A stretch of 64,000 bases of DNA, from assembly GCF_010183535.1 (NCBI RefSeq), contig NC_071330.1, forward strand, positions 9,591,717 to 9,655,716, written 5' to 3'. Origin of the DNA: Caenorhabditis remanei (lineage: Eukaryota > Nematoda > Chromadorea > Rhabditida > Rhabditidae). Position numbers and translations under genes: made by a program. Under the pieces are notes generated by a model, which was given only the letters and a program-made list of their open reading frames with translations, did no database searches and was not told where the DNA came from. Position 1 is the first letter of the stretch. The number at the start of each line of letters is the position of its first letter. Shown piece by piece: positions 1-9,400 of the stretch.

Positions 1-164
1 TTTTCTGCGATGTCTGATTATCTTAAGAGATTCTCCTACTTAGCGAAAAGCACATGACAACTGAGGAAATTAGTTTGGTCATTTCCGCATGATTACAGAA
101 AACCTTTTCTCTTCATTACACAATATTCGTCGACAACAAATTACTCCGCGTCATAAAAGCTTTC

Positions 165-1622
165 ATGAGATCTGACGCAAAACTCATCAATAAAATCAAG
201 ACTTGGACACTTGATATTTCTGCATTTTTCGCAATCTCGATTAATATATTGTTAGTTGTTCTGATTATCACAAAATCTCCGAAATCAATTGGGGCCTACA
301 AACACCTCATGATTTATATTGCGTTTTTCGAGCTAACGTATGCTATATCGTACGTAGCTGAAAAACCTGTAAGTAATTGAAACTTGGTTGAAGCATTCAG
401 TGATTTTCAGGATATTTTCACAAAAGGTTCCGCATTTTTGATTATAACAAATACAAAAGAGTCTGTGTTTCCCGTCACATTATCAATTTGGCTAGACGGT
501 AGAGAACTTTAAAAACTAGATTCAAATTTTATTTTTCAGTTGTTTTCATTGGATTCTATGGTCTTTCAATTGCTCTGCTTGCTATTCATTTCATTTATCG
601 ATACCTCGCAATTTCTAAGTTTGAATACGATTTTGATTGCCGCTCCAAACCATAATTTCAGTAGTGAATTACTCGATTCATTCAGAAATTGGAAACTAGT
701 TCTCTGGCTTTTGTTTCCCATTATAAATGCAGGTATATGGATTTATGCAGCTGCTGTTATATTTGCATCGACAGAAGATTCAGATAGATTCTTAAAGTTC
801 AATAAAAGTCAGATTATACCGTACCAGGACATATTTTCAGAGAATTTTATCTGCCCACGAAAAATAATGAAACAAGGTTTGAAGATTTATATTATGGAGG
901 ACCGTTTTATTATATGACGAATAGAAATGGAGAAGTTTATATCAATTGGATTGCTTTCGAAGGGACTGGTATTGTTTTGACACTCATTGTCAGTTTTATT
1001 TTAAAATTAATCCGGAACTCTCGATTCTCTAGATTCTCTCTTTTTCAACAATGTTATATTTCGGATTGAAAGGTTATGAAACAATGAAGGGATTGATGAA
1101 AGTGACATCTGTCTCTCAAAAGTATAAAAATCTTCAATCTCAATTATTCAATGCTCTTGTTTTTCAAACCATTATTCCAGTTTTTCTGATGCATATTCCA
1201 GCAACTACAATCTATTTCTCCATTTTTATCAATTCTTCCACTGAAATTTTGGGAGAACTTCTGAATTTTAGTATCGCTATGTATCCTGCTCTGAATCCTT
1301 TGCCCACTATTTTCATTGTCAAAAGCTACAAACAAGCGGTTACTGGTAAATATGAAAACTTGTGGTTTGTGGTGGTTGAACAGGATGAATAATTCTGAGC
1401 TACAAAAAAGATAACTTTTAGCAAAAAGATGCAGGAACATGATGGAATTTCATTTTGTTCCCCATGAATATCCTTAGTTGAAGTTACTAAAACTTCTTCA
1501 AACTTTCAGATTTCGTGTTCTGTCGCAAAAGAGTGGCACCTGTGGATAATTCACTTCTAGGCTTGAATAGTCAAATGATGACACAATATCCATTGCCAAC
1601 AGTATCCACATATATCCACTGA
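165..1622 (+). CDS. str-class seven-transmembrane chemoreceptor, copy 1
   Basis: Likely a G-protein-coupled chemosensory receptor of the nematode Str family in sensory cilia. Exons read 165-368, 411-498, 540-618, 662-796, 841-988, 1033-1345 and 1510-1622, giving 359 aa with all phases closing. What I see: a first hydrophobic segment followed by KSPKSIGAYKHLMIYI, several further hydrophobic segments, and the late motif AMYPALNPLPTIFIV before a polar tail, all typical of Str proteins. The model needs two weak sites, the donor GTTCAA at 797 and the acceptor CTCTAG at 1032. Without the last intron the frame would stop at 1392, but splicing to 1510 gives a tail starting DFVFCRKR, comparable in place to that of the next gene. 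The exon pattern matches the downstream paralogue exactly, so this is a tandem duplicate and looks intact. AATAAA follows near 1687. Ligand and cell type cannot be read from sequence. Confidence 0.82.
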
Positions 1623-2015
1623 TATCATTATTAATTTCAAGACGAAGTTTGAACTTTCAGAACCTTGATTTTTTTGCACTTTTCATAAATAAATGCTGTT
1701 TCGTCAAATAATTTTTCTTTCTTATTTCGTTTCAAGAATCTATGGATTACAAGAAGGGATTACTTGGATTAGATTTAAAAATGAAACTGATAGTGAATGT
1801 GTAATGAAAGTATTGAACATACCCGCCTACACACTTGTAAAAGAACTGTCATTAGAAATCAGAATTTTTGAATCACATATCCTTCCTCGTATTTTTCAAT
1901 TTCCTTTATTCATAACAACTACAATTTCTGTTTTTACGACTAGACATAGTATATGAATCATGAAAAAAAGCCATCTGAGTAAATAATAAATCTTCATTTT
2001 TCATAATTCTCTAAA
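1623..2015. other. spacer between the two str genes
   Basis: Holds the AATAAA signal of the first gene (about 1687) and the short upstream region of the second. A free-standing 87-codon frame at 1693-1956 starts with a hydrophobic stretch but has no paralogue, intron or cysteine pattern that I can use, so I do not call it a gene. Confidence 0.5.
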
Positions 2016-3435
2016 ATGGAAATCGACGATATTCTATGGCTGAATATATCTGCAATCTGTGCTGTTTCAATCAATTTCCTTCTGATTGTTTTGATTCTAA
2101 AAAAGTCTCCAAAGTCTCTTGGATCGTACAAATATCTCATGATTTACATTAATCTCTTCGAATTCACGTATGCTATTTTATATTTTGCCGAAAAGCCAGT
2201 AAGTTTTAGATCAATTTTGCACAAAATCTGATTCGAAATGTGAAGGAATCCAGTCCTTATTTTCAGGATCTATTCACAAAAAAATCAGCATTTTTTCTAA
2301 TTGTCAATTGGAGAGAATCCATTTTCCCGAAATTCGTAGCATGTATTTTGGATTGTAAGTCATCTTTTAATTGCATTCTTGAAAATTAAAAAAGATGATT
2401 TCAGTACTTTTTGTTGGATTCTTTGGAATTTCAATAGCAATTCTTGCTCTTCATTTTATTTATCGGTTCTTAAGTATTACAAAGTAAGAAAACTTCTCAT
2501 CATTCATTTCAATTCACATTTCTATTACAGTAACCGACATTTAAAATCATTTGACTCATGGAAAATCATTCTATGGTTCATGATTCCTCTGTTGAATGGA
2601 GTCACATTTATGATCACTGGTGGCATTATTTTGTGTGCTGATCAGGAAACGAATTGGTTTATGAAGTGAGTTTCTCAGAAAAACACTCATTGAAAACATC
2701 TTTTTTCCAGGGAAAACTATCCAGGTCTGATCGAAAACACTACAATTATCGATGACTTGTATTACATGGGCCCGTTTTTCTGGCCAAAGTTAGCCAACTC
2801 CTCTTCTGAAGAATATTTCAGCTGGAAAGGAGCTGGTGGTTCACTCATTGTTATGGGATTAATTGTGAGTTTATTTTGATAAAATCCTGATTTTTTCCAT
2901 TTCTACGTTCAGATGACAAGTGAAGAAATTCAATTTTTCTGAAATAAAACATAAAAATGTTTCTAATTTTCAGTCTCTCTCCAGTTCAATAATGATATAT
3001 TTCGGAGTGAAAGGATATCGGAGTATGAATAGGTTAATTGCTCAAACAAGTTGCTCAGAAAAGTTCAAAAGTGTTCAAAAACAGTTATTTCATGCTCTTG
3101 TATTCCAAACTCTCATTCCTGTCGTTCTAATGCATATCCCTGCTTCTGCCATTTATATCACAATATTTTTCGACAAATCGACTGAAATTGTCGGAGAAAC
3201 TCTCAGTTTAACAATTGCAATGTATCCAACACTCAACCCACTTCCGACTATTTTTATCGTTAAAAATTATAGAAAAGCTTTGAAAGGTAAGGAAATTAAT
3301 TACATTTTTCATTTGAATTGGGAGTCAATTTCAGATGTTTTCGTGTCACTCAAAAATTGTGTTTTGGGGGAAACAAGAGTTACTCAAGTGTCAGCCTTTT
3401 CTACGCAGATAACCACTGGAATCTCTACAAAATAA
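2016..3435 (+). CDS. str-class seven-transmembrane chemoreceptor, copy 2
   Basis: Paralogue of the gene just upstream and again a likely chemosensory GPCR. Exons are 2016-2198, 2267-2354, 2405-2483, 2531-2665, 2711-2864, 2974-3286 and 3335-3435, total 350 aa. Splice sites are mostly strong (GTAAGT/GTGAGT donors, TTTCAG acceptors). Diagnostic segments are KSPKSLGSYKYLMIYI after the first membrane span, LVFQTLIPVVLMHIPASAIY in the sixth-span region and AMYPTLNPLPTIFIV at the end of the seventh, followed by a short cytoplasmic tail. All six intron positions and phases equal those of copy 1. AATAAA lies about 20 bases after the stop. Family assignment is firm; function beyond receptor class is inference. 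Confidence 0.88.
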
Positions 3436-4203
3436 TGTTTTCACAACAATTCCGAATGAATAAAGATGAAATTAATGTTTTTACAGTCTAGAAACTTTGT
3501 TTTCCTATTTGCGAATTTTTTTTTCTTTAAAATTGTTTATTTGCCAGATATTACGGTTGAATTTTTCATCCAAAACTGTCTTTTTCCTAGTTATCATGCT
3601 TGAAACCCTTTGTTTTAAATGTTTACTAGGAAGAATCTCATTGAAGAAATAAACTTTAAATTCATTTTCTCTCCTTGTTTTCCCGTGAATACCGAAAACG
3701 GTATTCGTTCCGTTAATACCGAAAACGGTATAAACGGAACATGGTTTCCGAGCCATTTTCTGGGAAAATATGTTTTCCGGGAAAGCGTTCATGGATACGG
3801 CCTCTGAAAAAGGAAACCTCAGATAACTTGTGTGCAGTTTTTCTCAAACTTCACGAACTTATAGAACTGATCAAGCTCTTTCAGATACTTCAGAAATGTT
3901 ATCAATATTCAATCTACCAACTGAGTTACAGTCTTTGTGATAATGAATTGCATCATTTCATGAGATTGACCGTAATTCATGTAACCCCTTTTTCTCTGAC
4001 AACTTGCATCATTCCAAAGTCGAGAAAAAGTATTAAAAAATGTAAAGCGATTTGAGAAAAATGAGAGAGAGAGAGCTGATTTATTCTATGATTCAAAGCG
4101 AACAGAAGGGCGATTATTTCGTTTCTGCCTTGCAATTTCGTCTTCTTCTTCAAGTTCACCCCCATTCGATCCAAGCTGAAAATAAATCTTGAAGTGAATC
4201 GGT
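3436..4203. other. convergent intergenic region with two tandem hairpins
   Basis: Lies between the 3' ends of the second str gene (+) and the unknown gene on the minus strand. It contains the AATAAA of the str gene near 3459 and a pair of AAAA-loop hairpins at 3687-3740 (listed separately). I see no gene in it; the overlapping short frames on both strands have no homology that I recognise. Confidence 0.6.
3687..3740. repeat. two adjacent hairpins sharing the core ATACCGAAAACGGTAT
   Basis: The first hairpin, 3687-3706, is GAATACCG-AAAA-CGGTATTC, a perfect 8-bp stem with an AAAA loop. The second, 3707-3740, has a 15-bp stem (GTTCCGTTAATACCG pairing with CGGTATAAACGGAAC, one mismatch) and the same AAAA loop. 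They touch end to end. Either a degenerate palindromic transposon end or a regulatory or terminator-like structure between convergent genes is possible; sequence alone does not decide. Confidence 0.6.
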
Positions 4204-6056
4204 TCAGTGTCGAAACCATACATTCTCGCGTTTCAACTGGGCTTCTCTTATTTGATGATGTTGCTCCGATGAACAAACTTCCACAATCTGCCAAATATAT
4301 CTTGAAGAACTAACGAAATCATCGGATTTGAAAGAATTGTGCAACTTTTGTGGCAGTTTTTGTTTCACTAATTGACAAATACATTGCATATTTTTAGCAC
4401 GTGGATCTCCCAGATATAATCTCAGCGTTTCCTGCCATTGTAGATGTAATCCAATAGGTGTATCCAACTAAAAAAAAAGAAAATTGAAATTCTTGAATTC
4501 AAACAAACATAATCAGCCATAGTAACTATTCCAACATCTGGAGAGTTGAAGAATGGGATTCCCATATAAAAGGACCATAATTGACATCTTGTATTAGGAC
4601 AACAGAGATCCACGTGGATTCCAACCACTATTTTATCCATCGTCTGATGAATCTCGAATGAATTCGCAGGTTTCATTTCTAGATGTTTTCCGACATTCTA
4701 AATGTAAAACAGATGAGAACATTGAAATCTGAAATGAGGCATACCGTTATTTCACATGCAGATCCATCATTTTTGGATATTACACTGAATTCATAACATG
4801 TTCCAACAATAACATATCCTTGAGTTGATCTATAAAGTTAATACCGAATTTGGAATTGAACATAATTGTTTCATACTCACATTGGCAAATAAGCAATTTG
4901 TTTGGTATCAAACAACCATACAATGAAACAATTATCCGCTTCTTTTTGAATCACCAATCCATGCACGACGAATTGAGGCGCAGGTGGAAGAGAACTGAGT
5001 GGAGGAGGAATTGGAGAGTGACTGGAAGTGTTTGCAGATGAACTGAAATTCGATAATACTCAAAAGTGCTCGAAGTAAGAATTTTCATTTTGCAGAGTTT
5101 TGATATAATACTTTTCTGATTTTATGAAAAAGAACTATGGAATCACCTCGTCTCAAATAAAGACTGCGTTGGGGGGACTGGTCCAGAAATGTTCATAAAT
5201 GAAAGTCCTGCTAAGATGTTGATTGGAGGACCGGAATCACTGAAAAACGTGTTTGGATTTCATATAAAGTCTATACTCACTGCATGTTTGCTCTAATTTT
5301 TGAGCTTCTACTCCGAGACCTTGATTTCTTTTTATGCATTGATGGTATCTTATTCTGAGCACTTTGTGCGTCCACACTTCTTGATGGTCTTTCAGGATTC
5401 AATTGTCCTGAACTAGAATCCAAATTATTTGTTTTTTCCAGAAGTTGCTCTTCTTCTTCTTCTTCCATTTTCTTCATCAACAAATCATATTCCTCTCGAT
5501 TAGATCTTGGATCTATCTTAGATTTTATTCGAACCACTTTGAATATTTGATTAATATTGAATTTCGAGTCATTACTGGAATAAAAATATTATAAGTATAT
5601 CTTTACTAATAGATCACTTACACAGTGATATCAGTTTTAAATGCAGAAAATGATGGATTGGTACGAACAGCAGAACAGTCCACGAATCCATACCAATCCG
5701 CGTATCCAAATTGTCTATCGAATGTGAGATGGTTCTCATTTGAACTGAATGCAATCCAAGATGATATTTTCAGCTTTCCATTCTCGCCTACTTTGACACA
5801 ATCGCCATTTTCTGCATCGACGATTCTCGGATTTAAAACTCTCAATATTCCATTTTGTTCATTTGATTCTCCAGCATTATATATTATAAACTGACCAGCA
5901 GATGCACTGAAAAACCGATAGTTCTAGAAGATTCTTAGCAACCAACCTCTCTCCATTTCCAATTTTCACATAAATAAGCTTGTGATGTTCTCTATTGAAA
6001 CATCTAACAACTCCAGAAACTGAGTCAAAATCGAGAACCAGACAACGTTTTTCCAT
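4204..6056 (-). CDS. uncharacterised nematode protein with an RS-rich stretch
   Basis: I do not recognise the family. Eight exons (6056-5947, 5906-5622, 5574-5281, 5239-5147, 5042-4881, 4829-4745, 4697-4509, 4467-4204) join in frame to 493 aa. Residues about 1-140 are a compact region beginning MEKRCLVLDFDSVSGVVRCF with alternating hydrophobic residues, suggestive of a small beta-rich fold. The middle (about 150-240) is acidic and then basic, with a run of seven glutamates and the stretch KKKSRSRSRSSK, which may be a nuclear signal or RS segment. The part from about 275 onward is again globular, with NCFIVWLFDTKQIAYLP and IVVGIHVDLCCPNTRCQLW. No signal peptide or membrane span is evident. It starts 438 bp after the stop of the AASDH-like gene on the same strand, so it could be the last gene of an operon. 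Confidence 0.72.
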
Positions 6057-6494
6057 TCTAGAACAGAAAATTGAAGAAAATGAAACGAGTCAAGGGAAAG
6101 AGTGAGCAAGCAATGTATTTCACAACATGAAACTGATAAAAGACATTGAAACTTGAAGGAGAGTTGGCAAACAGAGGGAAACCTTATCATTCGAACATTG
6201 CCAACATTTTTATTTATTTTTCGTTATTTTACGAATGTAATAGACGTCGTTGGAATACAAAAGAGAACATGAATGACCTTTGCAACAATGGGAATATAAC
6301 TTCTGAGAAGTCCTCCGAAACAGGAATCCCTCGTGTATCTTGGTTACGAGAAGCAAGATGTCAGAAGAAAAAATGGGCTGTCCAAATGAATAAGGTCTTC
6401 ATTTTATCATTCTTTCAATTCTGACTCACTATAAATACTAACAAATGGAACATAGTGTTGAAACAAGAATAAAGTACTTTATTGACAAGTTCAT
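6057..6494. other. same-strand intergenic gap, possible operon spacer
   Basis: Separates the AASDH-like stop (6495) from the start of the downstream gene (6056). It holds the perfect palindrome AATAAAGTACTTTATT near 6469-6484, which provides AATAAA on the minus strand about 15 bases after the AASDH stop. No gene is visible; the 92-codon plus-strand frame at 6146-6424 looks like chance. Confidence 0.5.
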
Positions 6495-9400
6495 TCAAAA
6501 TTGATCAAACTTCCAAGACCTCAAATAATCATCCCTTCCAGCTATCAGAATAAACTTTTGATCATGGTAGTTAAAAAACTCCGGAGATGTGAAAACTTCT
6601 TTATTCGAAATTGGAAATGCGGTCACTTCTTCCAACGTTTCGCGATTCTCAAATCTTCCGAAAAGAAGCATTCCATTTTTTGAAATCATCATAAGTTTTG
6701 GAGAATTGTCTAAGGAGTTCCATGGATCTATTAGTTTCGGGGTTTTCACAAATGATATTCCTGGTACATCAAATTGGAATATTTTCGAAACAGTTAGTTT
6801 CGAAGAGATGTTCAAAGTGATAATTTTGCCAGATTGAGTAGCAACAATTAGTTTGTTCCCAGTTTTCAATGGAGCACAGAAACAATTCTCGTTTTCTAAC
6901 GAAATAGATTCCTGTAAAATAGGGGTTTTCAGGTTAATTTGAACGCATGTCACCTACCTTTTCTTCTCCAGTTGTGGAATTTAGAATCGTCAAAACTCCA
7001 TGAACAGAACTTATCAATATTGAGTTGCCATCGAGAAATACAACTTCTGAGAATATTGGACCAAACCGTTTGAAAAACGAAATATTGAATACTGGGTGTT
7101 TCTGACTATCATATTTTACGAGAATTCTAGTCAAACAACCAGAAGTTGTTGTCACAAGTATAGATCCATCAGAAGAAATCACTGGTCCAATTGACGTCCC
7201 TCCGCCATTTTCATCAATCAGTTGACGGAATATTGATAAGTGAGTCTATAATTCAACGTGTTTTTTTACTTCAACTTTAGCTATTCTACCTCAGAATCGA
7301 TTGCGTGAAAGTAACCGTTTTCTGTTGTACAGTAAATCAGTTTTCCATCGGAAGCACATTGTGATCGTATTCCAAAATCTTCTTCGTATTTTTGGGTTTT
7401 GAAAAGTTCACCAGAATCAGCTCTCAGAAAATATAGTCCACTTTTCTTTGAACCTAAAAAATAAATATTTTAATGGGTGTGGTTCGCAATAATATCTTAA
7501 TGTTATGATCGTCAAGGGATTGTATATTACATATAATTTGAAACTGACCAATAACTATGAAATTCTTCACTGAAATCGGTTTGCATTCAAATCGAACCCC
7601 GCAGTTAGTTCTCCATAAACAGTCACCAGTCAGTGGATTGACAGCAACAACAATTCCAGAATGAGAAGCGCAAATTATCATATTTACGCTGCAAAAATTA
7701 CAAAATATACATTTTCAGGTAACTGTAAATCACTTCAACACTAGAATACTCCCATCAATGCATTTACATAAATCCACTGCCCAATTCATTCTCGGTTGTC
7801 GTCTTATTGAGACTTTGATTTTGATTGTTTCTGATTCTTCATGATCCAATTCTTCCAACTTCTCTGATATAAACTGATTCAAAAAACTTCGAATTGTTAT
7901 TTTATCATTCAAAATTTCTCTCATTGCAACTTCTTCAATTTCTCCAAATGATATAGATAACTCTGCCGCCATCAATGAATTGATTCCTATTGACACGAAG
8001 CTCTGATCCAAAACGTTTGTCAGATCGATTCCCCGTCTTTTTTTCAAAAATTCCTGAATTATACTCGAGGTGTCTCTGCATACTTTTATGAAGTGTTCAT
8101 TGCTAATTCTTCTCAATTCATTCTCATCCACTTTTCCACTTGAATTTATCGGAAGACTTGCCACGTGAATTACAGAAACAATGATGGAATTCGAGTCATC
8201 CAACTTCATTATTTTCGTATGACTAGTATCTGTGGATGGCGTCGAATCAGGTCCACTTATGAATTGCACAATATGTCGATTGTTGAAGTGAATGAAATGA
8301 ACCGATTGAATTGATGAATTCTCCCGGTTTGCCAATTCAGAGAGATCATCCAGACATATTCGGATCCCTCTATGTTTAATCTGGAAATTGATGAAGTTTC
8401 TAATATTCTTAACACGTTATCTCACCATTCTGTCAACTCTTCCAACCAATTTAATTGCTCCATTTTCTTTTCTTCTCACTCGATCTCCTGTTTCATGTTT
8501 CTTTCCTTTCCGCCCATTCACATAACACTGTCTGGAACCACCTAAAAGTTATTCATTTCAAATAATCATCCAAATTAAAGCTCTTAACCTAAAACCAATT
8601 GATCATTTGAATCTATTTCGAGTGTTGTTCCAGTGATTTCAGTTCCAATCAAAACTTCTGGACAATCAACTTCAACTTCGAAACTAGTAGCCCAGCATGA
8701 TACTTCAGTCACTCCGTATACGTTGAACACTCGTGTTTGGTTATCGGGACTTCTGACTGAGTTGATGAATGATAATGGGAAATTTGAACCTCCAAGAAGA
8801 AGAATTCGCAAAGATGATGTGGCGGAGAGCAATGAATCTGGTGACGGGAGCATCTCAAATACCGTTGGAGTGAACTGAAAACATACTTCCACATAGGTTC
8901 ACAACCTTTCAACATCAATATTCAGGGCTATGTGAAAAAATTTTCGGACGAAAATTTTTTTTCGGTTTTTTCGGTGGTTTCCGAAAAATTTTACGGTCTA
9001 AACTTTTCGAAAAAGTTTTTCGGACGAAAAATTTTGGAAATTTCCTCTGAAACTTTCAAAAATTAAGTGACAAAAATAGTGATGTTTCGATTTTTCCTGA
9101 AATTTTGTACTCAAAAACAGGTTTCTATGAGTCTTTCTTTGAAATACATACAAGTTTTCGAAAAAAAAAGTTTTTCGGTTTTTCGGTACCAAGCTTTCGA
9201 AAAAAAAAACGTTTTTCGCAAATTTTTCGGAAACGTTTTTTCGCACAGCCCTGATCAATATGAACACTCTCGAATGAGTTCTTTCAAAAATGTACACCAA
9301 TAAAAATGTGTAAAATTAGATAAAACGCATGTTCGAATGAATGTCTAGTGAGTCATTCCCAAAAACCAAACCTGTGCAATGGTGGGCCTGAACTCTTCAA

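Noticed and set aside
1693..1956. 87-codon plus-strand frame with a hydrophobic start (MLFRQIIFLSYFVSRIYG)
   Set aside because: It looks like a signal peptide, but it has no paralogue, no cysteine pattern, a weak context and lies in a spacer between duplicates. It could be a small gene but I cannot support it.
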